A DNA stretch of 64,000 nucleotides from TOLSYN sp963849065 (lineage in GTDB: Bacteria; Acidobacteriota; Terriglobia; Terriglobales; Acidobacteriaceae), in assembly GCA_963849065.1 (NCBI GenBank), contig CAWKFM010000005.1, positions 1,240,001 through 1,304,000 of the forward strand, read 5' to 3'. The notes under the pieces were generated by a model. The model was not told the DNA's origin. It was given only the letters and a program-made list of their open reading frames with translations, and did not search any database. Position 1 is the first letter of the stretch. Each line of letters begins with the position of its first letter. The translations under genes and the position numbers were made by a program. Shown here in pieces: positions 26,874 through 36,063 of this stretch.

Positions 26874-27224
26874 TCAACGCTGTTCAAGGGGCGCTGTCGC
26901 ATCACCTTGACGTTTCAATTGCGCGAGATGGGCGCGGAGGTCGCTGAGGCGCTGTCTTTGGAGCTTGATTTCCTCGTCAGTAAGAGACGCTGAACTTTCC
27001 AGCGCCATTGTTGTCCGCGCGATTCTCCGCTCGGTGCGGGCGATGCGGCTAAGCAATCTGGCCTCAGGAGTGGTTGATGCATGACCGACGTGGAGACCGG
27101 TGCAGTAAACACATGGGTAGATGGCTACTGTTTCATTAAGCGGAACTTCTGCGGCGTGGCGCATGGCTTCGAGATAGTTGAGATGACGCAGCTTTCGCCG
27201 GCAACTCCGTTCGCGAGATTTCAA
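26874..27224 (-). CDS. Small zinc-knuckle-like protein with helical tail
   Basis: A 116-residue basic protein. Residues about 8-50 contain CRRKLRHLNYLEAMRHAA, then NETVAIYPCVYCTGLHVGH. The Cys-x2-Cys ... His-x2-His spacing suggests one zinc site. The tail (ARLLSRIARTERRIART, KLQRQRLSDLRAHLAQLKR) should form a coiled coil. A clear paralogue without the coiled-coil tail lies at 38337-38576 beside a HipA-like kinase. Function is unknown; nucleic-acid binding would fit the basic charge but is a guess. It may be co-transcribed with the genes on either side. Confidence 0.65.
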   Translation of the reverse strand: MKSRERSCRRKLRHLNYLEAMRHAAEVPLNETVAIYPCVYCTGLHVGHASTTPEARLLSRIARTERRIARTTMALESSASLTDEEIKLQRQRLSDLRAHLAQLKRQGDATAPLEQR

Positions 27225-27281
27225 AGCATCCTCCTGGTATACGGGGGTTGTTTGTTGGAGAAGAACCGCCGGGGGGCGGGA

Positions 27282-27686
27282 TTATGAAGAACAGTTGCAG
27301 GCCAGGCAGCCGGCAAAGATCAGCCGACCGCACTTGGTGCAGCGAGGTGTTTCCGGGTCGCGGCCGTCGACGGGCTGCTTGCATACAAGGCAACGGTTGA
27401 CTCGCCACTTAGCCTGGCACTGTAGGTTGGTGCAGGTCAGGAATGATGTGCCGGTTGCAGTAGAGCCGCACTGAAGGCACACCGTGCGAAGCTCGCCTCG
27501 TAGACGGATACCGCAAGGCCAGTGTTTGCTTTCGGCTGTCTCGTCGTCAGCTTTCGACAGCAAATCGTCGGCCAGTTCGAGGCCGGCGTCACACTGCGTG
27601 GCAATCGTGTCTCCGCATCCGGGGCAGACTGGGTGGGATTCATTGCATTCATCAAGTGGTGTACCGCAGTTTACGCAATAGGTCAT
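27282..27686 (-). CDS. Multi-zinc-ribbon protein, 134 residues
   Basis: Start at MTYCVNCGTPLDE, preceded by aggaga; the frame extends upstream but without Cys-rich character. The protein is built of Cys-x2-Cys knuckles: CVNCG, CPGCG, CLQCGS, CTNLQCQAKW, CLVCK, CTKCG and a final CLAC. That makes roughly three to four zinc ribbons of the double zinc-ribbon kind. No enzymatic domain is present. Such proteins are often adaptor or nucleic-acid-binding factors, but nothing here identifies a target. It is the first gene of the small minus-strand run. Confidence 0.65.
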   Translation of the reverse strand: MTYCVNCGTPLDECNESHPVCPGCGDTIATQCDAGLELADDLLSKADDETAESKHWPCGIRLRGELRTVCLQCGSTATGTSFLTCTNLQCQAKWRVNRCLVCKQPVDGRDPETPRCTKCGRLIFAGCLACNCSS

Positions 27687-27820
27687 AACTCTCCTATGAG
27701 TGGGATAGGTGCGGGAAGAACAGAAGTGATGTTGAAGTGATGTAGAATTCCAGCTCAGAAACACTGCGGGCAGCTTTACAGTCGACGAACGGCTGAATCC
27801 ACCAGCTGCGCTAGAGACCG

Positions 27821-27976
27821 ATGAACTCGAAGGAGATTCTCGCGAACCCGCGGGCCGAACGCGACAAACTGGACAAGGCGATCACGGCAATTGAAGCTCT
27901 GGCCGAAACGCCATCAGCTTCGACGAAAGCGAATGACGAAGCAACGAAGAGCGAAGCCGGCGGGCCTCAGAATTGA
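27821..27976 (+). CDS. Short reading frame, probably the 5' end of a gene cut by an IS remnant
   Basis: MNSKEILANPRAERDKLDKA and ITAIEALAETPSASTKAND read like the helical N-terminus of a normal protein. The frame then runs into the truncated IS4 transposase on the other strand and ends within a few codons of the junction (near 27965). I take it as a genuine N-terminal fragment whose remainder was lost when the IS piece was joined. No strong ribosome site precedes it. Confidence 0.35.
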   Translation: MNSKEILANPRAERDKLDKAITAIEALAETPSASTKANDEATKSEAGGPQN

Positions 27977-28645
27977 CAGCAACACGTTCGATTTGGTGCG
28001 CACCACGAAGAAGGCCGAACTGAGCGTCAGCGCAAACAATCGCTCGAAATCAATGTATCCGCGATCCATGACGTAGAAAGCTCCGGCTTCCGGCATGATC
28101 TCGTCGAGTATGTTGACGTCATGCACCTTGCCATCAGTAATGCGGATGAACGTTGGAATGTTGCCGCGGAGGTCCAGCAATGTGTGCATCTTGACGGCGC
28201 CCTTGTGCGTGCGGAACTTGGCCCATGGAAACCACGACAGGCACAGATCGATGGTGGTTGAATCCAGAGCATACAAGCTCTGATCCAGATCGACGCCCAT
28301 CGGCTCGCGGGCATAAAGCTTACGTGCAGTAGTAATCAGCCTTTGGGCGAAGTCGGCGAAGATGCGCCAGTCACGCGACTCGTTGGCGTCCGCCAGCGTC
28401 GAGCGCGCCACCTTGCCTCGGAACCCTAAGTGATAGAGCTTGCCTTGCAACGAACCCAAGTAGGCTTCGATGTCACGCAGACTCTCGCGATAGGTCAACT
28501 GGGCGAACGCCATTGCCAGATATTGATTCCAGCAAGTGAAGTCCCGCAGTCGTAGGTCACCCCGATACCGCTCGACGCAACGACGAAACTCCCGGTCAGG
28601 AAGAAAGCTGATCAACTGCGAGAACACCGTGCGGCCCTGATTCAT
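27914..28645 (-). pseudogene. IS4-family transposase, C-terminally truncated
   Basis: Starts at MNQGRTVFSQLISFLPDREF (frame open to 28717). The N-terminal and central parts are well kept: LTYRESLRDIEAYLGS, LANDES-like ADANESRDWRIF, first catalytic Asp in ALDSTTIDLCLSWFPWA, second in YVMDRGYIDFERL. Homology stops after VRTKSNVLL; the last 100 or so residues, with the YREK box and catalytic Glu, are absent. The element cannot transpose by itself. The left terminus is deleted, and no clear terminal inverted repeats remain. Confidence 0.85.
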
Positions 28646-29016
28646 GAGCCATTGTCCGCTCTCCTCGCATTTCAAATCGCGGCAAGTTAGAAATGACTTC
28701 AACCTATTGCGCAGCAACTACTTGTAGACAGCAGCTCCTGCGTCAACCGGACAGCAGTGATCGGCAATATTGAGGTCGGCGTCGATCGGCGTCGATCAGG
28801 CCCGCGGAGATTTTGCATGATAGAATGTGCGGGAATCCAAGCGATACTGTAGTAATTGACGGCTTTTCAACCCGATTCGTCGGATGCTTGACCATCTGGA
28901 CAAGTTTTGCCGATCAATAATCCGGCGATTGATCTTTTCTGGGAGACAGCGGAGAATAGCTAGCGGAACAGGTAGGCGCCGTACTGCACGATAAATTCGC
29001 CGAAAGGAAAGTCACA
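28646..29016. other. Intergenic region between IS4 remnant and barrel gene
   Basis: No coding signal. It contains a short tandem duplication, two copies of gtcgatcggc near 28784-28797, presumably an IS-related scar. The last 20 bases give the barrel gene its ribosome site. TTGACC at 28888 has no matching -10 at proper spacing. Confidence 0.5.
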
Positions 29017-29577
29017 ATGCGTAAGATTATTTGTTTGACGGTAGTGTTGCTTTTGGTAAGTTTGAGTGCGGCCGCACAGGATAGCTCGAAGGTGGATGTA
29101 TTCGGCGGCTATTCATACCTCCGCTATACTCCGGGGAGCGGCACGTTTACAGCTAACTACGTCGAGGGCGGGATAGGCTCCGTTGCATTTAACTTAGGCA
29201 GGACGTTTGGCATCGTCGGCGAGGTGTCGGCGAATCATAACGGCTCTGTATATGGGACGATAGTCTCTTCCAGTGTCGAAACCTATCTGGTCGGTCCGAA
29301 GGTTTTCGTACATGTTGGAAGCGTCACTCCTTTCGCTCAGGCGTTGTTCGGCGGCGCGCATGCGACGGCGTCAGACAGTGGTGCATCTTCGAGTGCAAAC
29401 GCTTTTGCGGCGTCGTTCGGCGCCGGGCTAGACCTGCACATTAATCGTCAACTGGACGTGCGGCTGTTTCAAGTAGATGACCTGATGACAACCTTTAGTA
29501 GTGGTCAGTTCAATGGCTCTGGCGGTGGCATTCAGAATGGCTTGCGCATCTCCAGCGGCGTCGTTTTCCGACTTTAG
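29017..29577 (+). CDS. Outer-membrane beta-barrel protein (OmpA-like)
   Basis: A 186-residue precursor with a signal peptide (MRKIICLTVVLLLVSLSAAA, cleavage after AQ) and ribosome site aaaggaaag. The mature part has alternating amphipathic strands: KVDVFGGYSYLRYTPGSG, FGIVGEVSANHNG, YLVGPKVFVHVGSVTPFAQ, GAGLDLHINRQLDVRLFQV, ending in SGVVFRL. This is the eight-stranded OMP beta-barrel family, very common in acidobacteria. A structural or small-porin role in the outer membrane is inferred. It is monocistronic and flanked by mobile-element remains, so it may be a passenger. Confidence 0.8.
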   Translation: MRKIICLTVVLLLVSLSAAAQDSSKVDVFGGYSYLRYTPGSGTFTANYVEGGIGSVAFNLGRTFGIVGEVSANHNGSVYGTIVSSSVETYLVGPKVFVHVGSVTPFAQALFGGAHATASDSGASSSANAFAASFGAGLDLHINRQLDVRLFQVDDLMTTFSSGQFNGSGGGIQNGLRISSGVVFRL

Positions 29578-29864
29578 GTTTTTAGTTACTTGGATGATCT
29601 TCAGCGCCGGCAAGCAAAGTTGCCGCGTTGATCCGACTACGGCGTTAGCAAGCCCCGTCTTCGTGCAGTGGGATGGGGTCTTTTGAACTGCAGCGTCGGT
29701 CGGCAAGTATTCCGGTGTGAAACCCAATACGTATAAGTGTATGCTTGGTCCTGCGATGCATTTGAGACCGTGTCGTCACTTTCACCTTCGGGTTTGTAGT
29801 CGCGCGTCACCTTCTCTAACATCGCGCCGCCAAGCTGGCTCTCTTCCAAAAGATGACGGAACTT

Positions 29865-30275
29865 GGTTAAGCGTGGGTTTATGGCCGTCTGGACGGATGG
29901 AAACGGGTGTGGTTCTGAGTGAACAGTTGTGTCCACGAACCTGTGAAATGGACATAATTGGTTGTGGGGATGGGGAAGATTCAAGTCCGGGCGTGGATCT
30001 CGTCGGTATAGGTCAACAATTGCGCTAGATTTCGCCGTCGCGGCGGCGGAGCAAGCCAAGCAGTTGTGGTCGTCATGGGGCCACGGCGACGCATCCGACC
30101 AGATACGTTTCGCCTATGGTGATTTCACCGTCGGAGATCAGATCCCCGATGAGTGGCAGGGAAGAGCGACCGAGTCCTGCTGGTCGCTTGCTGCGATTGC
30201 TAGGCGACGGTATGATTTGCGGGGGACAGGTTTGCGGCGACGTTCCACGGCAGCAGTTCCTCGATGCGGTTGATC
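29865..30275 (-). repeat. IS66-related end, copy 2
   Basis: Reverse complement of this segment matches 16925-17360: shared words include gtccagacggcc, tataccgacgagatc, gatctccgacggtgaaatc and the TnpC tail NRIEELLPW. About 400 bp are shared with many small indels. It is the terminal part of the same degraded IS66-like element, in inverted orientation to copy 1. Bases 29578-29864 before it show no gene. Confidence 0.65.
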
Positions 30276-30520
30276 GGATGTTCGGCGATGCGGCTTCGCA
30301 CATGGCGCAGAAACGCTTTGGGGTCGAGGCCGTTCATCTTTGCCGACGCGACGACGGCTGCCGGCGGCCCGGCGTTGTCGGAGTAGGCAAACAAGTAGTT
30401 TCGGCGGTCCACGGCGACCGGGTGCAACGCTCGTTCGGCAATCAGATGATCTACCTCGATCCGGCCATCATCGATCGCTAAGCGAGTGTGTTGGACTCGG
30501 GAAAATGCGGAAAGATCGGG
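30200..30520 (-). pseudogene. IS66-family transposase C-terminal fragment
   Basis: Minus-strand translation gives AIDDGRIEVDHLIAERAL, PVAVDRRNYLFAYSDN, KMNGLDPKAFLRHVRSRIAE and HPINRIEELLPWNVAANL. This is the C-terminal end of IS66 TnpC; the catalytic core upstream is gone. The frame is still open to 30646, but the first 45 residues do not resemble TnpC and are probably fortuitous. Confidence 0.8.
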
Positions 30521-30652
30521 CAAACCAAACTCGGTAACCTCTCTGTTTTCGAGAATCGAGGGGATATTCAAAACCGATTCGCCCAAAAATATTCCTTCCC
30601 CTGCGCATTTAAATTTGATTCGCCGCCCTGGTATGCCGTAGTACATATCTGA

Positions 30653-32260
30653 GTGAGTACCTCATTACAACCCGCGCGCTTTTCTCCAATTCCGCCGGCA
30701 CACGCCAGCAGCGGAGAGACAACTTCCGGCATGCGCTATCTTGCGCGCCAGCCAATTCTGGACCGCGAACAAAACACCTACGGCTATGAACTGCTCTTTC
30801 GCTCCGATCGCATCACCGACTTATCCCTTCTTTTCGGTTCCGCGGCGCTCACCAACGGACGTATCGCGTTTGTCAATTGCACGCGCAACATGTTGCTTCA
30901 CGACGTAATGACCGTCCTACCACGCGATCAAGTGGTTATCGAGGTGCCGGAAAACGTCATTGCCGACCAGGAGGTTCTTGCAGCCTGCGAACGGATGCAC
31001 CGTGCCGGCTACTTTATTGCCTTGAACGATTACGTGCCCACGCCTAATACCAAGCGCCTGCTGCCGTTCGCGGATTTCGTCAAGGTTGACTTTGTTGCCA
31101 CCGATACTGCCTGCCAAGCCGCCATCGCCGCCGATATCCATCACCGCGGTATATGCTTGCTGGCCCAAAAGGTGGAGACCCTCGAGCATTTTAAATTTGC
31201 TCAGCACCTTGGCTACCGCTACTTTCAGGGTGATTTCTTTTGCACGCCGGAAAGCTCCACCGTGAACGATTCAATCCTCCAAACTCGCCTATGTGCAGGT
31301 ATTTAGCATCGCTAGTCGAGACTGCTTTGACGTGGACAATCTGGAGCAGGCCATCGTGCGACGACCGTCCCTGTGAGACCGCCTGCTGCGCCATTTGAAC
31401 TCGTCGTCATTCGGACTGTTTCGTATCCATTCCATCCGCCGCGCGCTGTCATTAATGGGGCAACAAGAACTCCGTAAGTAGGTCTCAATCGTTGTGGCCA
31501 TTACGCTCTTCCGCGACCACCCGCAGGAAATAATCTACAGTGCGCTGGTCCGCGCCCGCTGGTTCTTGTCACCCTCTGCCGATAACACAGTAGCGGAGCT
31601 TTCATCTGTTGAGTGGTTATCCTGACTTCGGCCCTAGCCTGCCGGCTCCGGGTGGGTCGAAGGAGGTATGGCCGGGACGCAGCCCGGGACGCTACATCGC
31701 TCTGTTTGGGATAGCTGACTGAACCCTGTAGTCTAAGGAGCTCGCTGATTATTTCGTCGCCTTGACTATATCCAGGTTCCTTGTACACAGTGCGGTTGCT
31801 ATGTTCCCTTCTACAGGGAGATGCTCTCGGCTGCGTGACCAAATCGAGCAGAGTGCTTCATTCAGCAGATGGAAAACAGCCCGTCTTCGCCAGATTCCCA
31901 GAATCGTTCCAGTGGGATCATCAAGATAGAGGGCAGGGAAGGGACCTTGGAATAAACGCCGAGCCTGTTCAGATTCGTGGCATCTTTCATCGTCGGGCTC
32001 ATGTCGCTGATGGATGCCATGCTCGATCGCCCTATGGAGGTTGTGATCCCGCAACTCCAGCTCACCGCCGAGTGCAGGAACGCTCGGTGTGGCGGCGCCA
32101 ACGGATTGGGCAAGGTGTTACGCGCGGCAGTCTGCTGTGAGCGCGGTGCCTGGAGGGAGATCTCTGCGTTTGCCCGCACAAGTGAAATTCAGGAAGTGGC
32201 TATTCTGGATATTCACCGCGATGCCTGCCGTTGGGCTAGCGAGATTCTGCAGCACACCCA
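30653..32260 (+). pseudogene. EAL-HDOD (YuxH-like) signalling protein, broken copy 2
   Basis: The open part (30653-31306, 217 residues) is the degenerate EAL domain: MRYLARQPILDREQNTYGYE, VLPRDQVVIEVPENVIADQE, FADFVKVDF, GYRYFQGDFF; it lacks about 14 residues near position 50 present in copy 1. Frame is lost near 31280. The HDOD start is still readable (CFDVDNLEQAIVRRPSL, HLNSSSFGLFRIHSIRRAL, VSIVVAITLFRDHPQE) but has TGA and TAG stops. After a poorly conserved middle, the C-terminal end is clear at 31977-32260 (GLMSLMDAMLDRPMEVVIP, ACRWASEIL). It lies just upstream of, and co-directional with, the intact ABC exporter. Confidence 0.8.
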
Positions 32261-32464
32261 CTGGTAAAAATAACTCGATTCGCCAGCCATGGCACCGCGT
32301 GAAGAGCTCGGCAGTCACGGAATGGGTAATGCCGTTGTCCGCACTGTGCTGTTTCAGCAGCTCAAATGCGTTTAGCTCTCGAAAGCAGAGCAAGAATGAG
32401 CGGAACAGGTAGGAACCCAAGATGCAACGGGCGAGCGACGAGACGGATACAGTAAACTAGGCGC

Positions 32465-34297
32465 GTGCCGAATATCCTCGAGTATGCTCGCGTCCGTTTG
32501 AACCGACTGGCGGAGGAGTTACGCCATCTGCCGCGCACCTTCCGGCTGGTGCGCGAGGCTTGCGGGCGGCTGACGATCTTATGGGGCGTTTTGCTGGTGG
32601 CGCAGGGCCTTTTGCCGGTTGCCACAGTATACCTGACGCGTTCCATCGTGAACCGCCTGGTGCTCGCCGTCTTCTCAGGCGGGCAGTGGCCCGCCATTCG
32701 TGCGGTGATTGTGCGGGCGGGGTGGATGGGTGCGGTGGTGCTCGCTACCCAGCTGCTCCGTGGAGTGACGGCGTGGGTGAGAACGGCGCAATCAGAGCTG
32801 ATCCGGGACCATCTGTCAGGTCTAATTCAGAAGAAGTCGCTGGAGGTCGATCTGGCATTTTATGACTCCAGCGATTTCTACGACCACCTGCACAGGGCAC
32901 GGATGGAAGCCGCACATCAGCCGGTGGAACTTCTTGAAGGCCTTGGTTCGCTGCTGCAGGGCTGCATTACGCTGGCCGCCATTTTGGCGATCCTGATTCC
33001 ATTCGGGGCGCTTCCGGCGCTGGCATTGGTGGTGAGCATGGCTCCCGCGCTGTATATGGTGGTGACGCTGGCGCAGCGGCGGCATCGCTGGCACCAGAGG
33101 ACTACCATCGATAGCCGGCGGGCCTGGTATTACGACACCCTGTTGACCGACGGCGAAAAGGCGGCCGAGATCCGGCTGTTCGACGTGGGCGGGCATTTTC
33201 TCGAGGCATACCAGACGGTTCGGCAGCGGCTGCGGCTGGAACGGCTGCGGCTGGCAAGGCAGGAGAGCGTCGCGGAATTGTGGGCCGGGGCGGCGTCGCT
33301 GCTGGTGCTGGCTGGGACAATCGCGTGGATGGCGCAGCGGGCGATTCACGGGCGGGTTTCGCTGGGCGACCTAGCCCTGTTCTATCAGGCGTACAACCAG
33401 GGCTATGGATTGTCGCGCACGCTGCTGGACAACGTGGGCAAGCTTTACGAGAACAGCCTGTTCCTGGGCAATCTGTTCGAGTTCATGGATTTGAAGCCGC
33501 AGGTTGTTTCGGTGGCGGCGGCACGGCCGATGCCCTCTCCTTTGCGGTCGGGCATCAAGTTTGAGCGGGTGAGTTTCCAGTATCCGGGCAGCACGCAGCA
33601 GGTGCTGCGGGATTTCAGCCTGGAGATCGGGACGGACCAGATGGTTGCGCTGGTCGGGCCAAACGGCACCGGCAAGAGTACACTGCTCAAGCTGTTGTGC
33701 CGTTTCTACGACCCGGATGGCGGGAGCATTTCCTTCGACGGGGTACCGTTGCGGGAGATTTCCATTGCGCAGCTGCGGCGCTCGATGTCGGTATTCTTTC
33801 AGCGGCCTGTCCGCTATAACGATACGGTGGCGGCCAATATACGGTACGGCGACTTGCGGCTGACGGATGCGGAGTTTCGAAGGGAATTGGAAAAGAGCTC
33901 CCAGGTCTCCGGATTGGATGAGATTGTCGGCCGTCTGCCGAAGGGCTATGAGACAGAGCTGGGGCGCGACTTTCTGGATGGAGCGGAGCTGAGCGTGGGG
34001 GAGTGGGACCGGGTGGGGCTAGTGCGGGCGACAGTGCGGCAGGCGCAGATTCTGATTCTGGACGAACCGACAAGCGCGATGGACCCCTGGGCCGAACTGC
34101 GGTGGGCGGAGCGGTTGCGCGTCATGGCGGGGAATCGGATCATCATTCTGATCACCCACCGATTTACCACCGCCATGTTCGCCGACGTGATTCACGTGAT
34201 GGTCGCAGGGGGGGTGGTGGAGTCGGGCAGCCATGCGCAGCTGTTGGCAAAGGGCGGCGTGTACGCGGAGGGATGGGCTTCGCAAGCGAGGGTGTGA
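32465..34297 (+). CDS. ABC exporter, fused permease and ATPase
   Basis: A 610-residue half-transporter starting at a GTG whose context is shared with the truncated copy at 23548. Residues about 30-320 hold about six membrane spans (TILWGVLLVAQGLLPVATVY, GAVVLATQLL, TLAAILAILIPFGALPALAL). The ATPase domain has Walker A GPNGTGKST, Q-loop FFQRPV, Walker B ILILDEPTSAMD and the switch His in LITHRF. The signature is LSVGEW, a variant of LSGGQ, followed by D where Q is usual. It should work as a homodimer exporting a lipid, drug or peptide; the substrate is unknown. The broken EAL-HDOD gene precedes it. Confidence 0.85.
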   Translation: MPNILEYARVRLNRLAEELRHLPRTFRLVREACGRLTILWGVLLVAQGLLPVATVYLTRSIVNRLVLAVFSGGQWPAIRAVIVRAGWMGAVVLATQLLRGVTAWVRTAQSELIRDHLSGLIQKKSLEVDLAFYDSSDFYDHLHRARMEAAHQPVELLEGLGSLLQGCITLAAILAILIPFGALPALALVVSMAPALYMVVTLAQRRHRWHQRTTIDSRRAWYYDTLLTDGEKAAEIRLFDVGGHFLEAYQTVRQRLRLERLRLARQESVAELWAGAASLLVLAGTIAWMAQRAIHGRVSLGDLALFYQAYNQGYGLSRTLLDNVGKLYENSLFLGNLFEFMDLKPQVVSVAAARPMPSPLRSGIKFERVSFQYPGSTQQVLRDFSLEIGTDQMVALVGPNGTGKSTLLKLLCRFYDPDGGSISFDGVPLREISIAQLRRSMSVFFQRPVRYNDTVAANIRYGDLRLTDAEFRRELEKSSQVSGLDEIVGRLPKGYETELGRDFLDGAELSVGEWDRVGLVRATVRQAQILILDEPTSAMDPWAELRWAERLRVMAGNRIIILITHRFTTAMFADVIHVMVAGGVVESGSHAQLLAKGGVYAEGWASQARV

Positions 34298-34467
34298 ACT
34301 CGATCTGTTCCATGGGAACAAGCGACCGGCGATTGCATGTTGCGCTGGTGCGGGTGCCTCGCGGTACAACACATGGTTTCAGCCTCGGACAAGGGCAACG
34401 GTCTGGTGCTGGCCCAGCACTAGGTTAGGCCAGCGATCAAACGACCTGGAGCTACCAGATCGACTTT

Positions 34468-34850
34468 ACCAATTTCGAGCGGCGAATGAGCTGTCTGCTG
34501 TGACGAGCGGCATACTTTCCACAATGGAAGTTGCACCGATCAGACAGTCCTGCGGGTCGCGAGGGTAGGAATCTGGAAAGCCAACAGCTACCGAGGCAAT
34601 CTTCGTCGTGATTGAATCAACGATCACCTTGGAAACGCACTGAGCACAAACTCATGAACCAATTCAGAGATCTCGATGCGTCCATTTTGTGGCAGCCACG
34701 CCAGTCCCCAAACTGGGAGAGAGGCACTGCAATCCCATCGCCCACTCTCGCCTCCCGAATTGCAGCAGGGCCTTTTGGAGAGTTTTGATGGCTCGCAGGA
34801 AGAGCTATAGGATCTCGACCTCCATCTCCAGGAGGTTTTGGACACCATCT
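34468..34850 (-). pseudogene. VapC-type PIN-domain toxin, multiply frameshifted
   Basis: Minus-strand fragments in three frames line up as one PIN domain: EPSKLSKR, AAIREARVGDGIAVPL, SLPVWGLAWLPQNGRIEIS, ELVHEFVLSAFP, then ITTKIASVAVGFPDSYPRDP, QDCLIGATSIVESMPLVTAD and a stop after FAARNW. The order and spacing are those of VapC (xWExAW box, DPxDxLIxATA, LVTAD). At least three frameshifts make it inactive. No vapB-like antitoxin was recognised next to it. Confidence 0.7.
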
Positions 34851-34870
34851 TTGTGAGTAGATGGAATTTC

Positions 34871-35441
34871 GACGCGACGCAAAGCCACGCGTTTCCGGCG
34901 GGAACCAGCCCGCGAACAGAACGAAATACGGAACTAGTGAGCATGGTCGTACCGGGCGAGCCACACGGCAGAAGTCCACGAAGGAGCGTCTAATTCCCGA
35001 GCTGGAGCGTGTAATTCCATAAGCCAATGCTGGGCTGCTGGTTCCTACTTTCTTGGAACGGTGAGTTTTGCGCTGCAATGGTGACCGCAAATACCGCTGC
35101 CGCCCAAAAGTTAGGGCTTCTGCTTGCTATAGCGCGATTCATGGATACCACAGCAGCAAAAGAGGTTCGCGCCGGTCGTGGATATCTTCTTCGCCTTCTG
35201 TTGGGTTTTTGTCCAGCAGCACGGTTCGTACCTCGTGTGGCGGAGACGCATCAACCGGGGTTGACTCTCGCCGTTTGGCACGGTTATTGCTTATCACCAC
35301 GTCAATCACGGACTCACATGTGCGGACTGCGCTAGTGACAGCGTTTACAGGGCAGGGCAGCTTTGCCAGTGGCCTCAAAACAGCACAGTCTCTTGAGCTG
35401 CTCAATCTAATCTGAAGTCCAAGATCGAGGCCGAAACAAAT
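34871..35441. other. Non-coding stretch, nothing recognised
   Basis: Several short open frames exist on both strands but none shows family character, a ribosome site or coherent composition. It probably contains more decayed sequence. Confidence 0.5.
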
Positions 35442-35714
35442 ATGTTCGAAACCGGACGAACTTTAGACCCTTGTGCCCGGGTCGGATGGGCTCAGCTAAT
35501 CTATGTAGTAGGTTGCTTCAACGGCATTACTTCCACGGAGCGTATCTGGGGCCATGGCGTTTTCGGTCTTGCTCTTCCCGCCGCGATTCTCCTTCTGTCT
35601 CTGATGTGGTTCATCAGTACCCTGAGAGCGGGCCCTCCAACGATGCGTCAGTTGAATTTGCAGTCCTGCCTACTAACCATCATGGCTGGCGTCTTCTGGG
35701 TGCTCCACTGGTGA
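35442..35714 (+). CDS. Possible small membrane protein, 90 residues
   Basis: The frame encodes two hydrophobic segments (FGLALPAAILLLSLMWFI and LLTIMAGVFWVLHW) separated by a short polar loop with RAGPPTMRQL. No good ribosome site is present and no family is recognised. It could be a real small gene or a fragment; the two clean hydrophobic segments are the only support. Confidence 0.3.
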   Translation: MFETGRTLDPCARVGWAQLIYVVGCFNGITSTERIWGHGVFGLALPAAILLLSLMWFISTLRAGPPTMRQLNLQSCLLTIMAGVFWVLHW

Positions 35715-36063
35715 CAGTGAATCGAGTCGAGCCAGAGATTCAACGAAATGAGTCGTACCTTGTCACCTGCACACGAATGCGCTCACGGCAATAGTGACCA
35801 TCATCTCCGGCGAGGCCAACCATGGAGCTGCGGTTTCGTCCACGCAAACGAAGGTCAAGAAATGGGTAGAACCCCAGAGCGCGGCTTTCTGATACTCGGA
35901 CAGGTATAAGCATGCCCACGCCGACCCATGGACGCTTGCTCAATGTTTACGCCTAGCAGCAAGATGAGGGCGAAGTGTTTTCCAGAGTAGGCCATCCTCC
36001 GGGCGACGGCCTAGTGAAGTAAATGGATTCGCGGTTGGGCCAGCCATCCGTTCCAGTCAGCCC
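35715..36063. other. Non-coding stretch, nothing recognised
   Basis: About 350 bp downstream of both flanking genes. No gene, strong hairpin or repeat was seen. Confidence 0.5.

Noticed and set aside
28888..28916. TTGACC as a -35 box for the outer-membrane barrel gene
   Set aside because: No acceptable -10 hexamer at 16-18 bases; the match is probably chance.
33940..34030. ABC exporter signature LSVGEW as evidence of an inactive ATPase
   Set aside because: LSxGEW variants occur in working exporters, and Walker A, Q-loop, Walker B and H-loop are intact, so inactivity cannot be claimed.
34871..35441. Overlapping short frames of about 90-115 residues on both strands
   Set aside because: No ribosome site, no motifs, and mutually overlapping; treated as non-coding.
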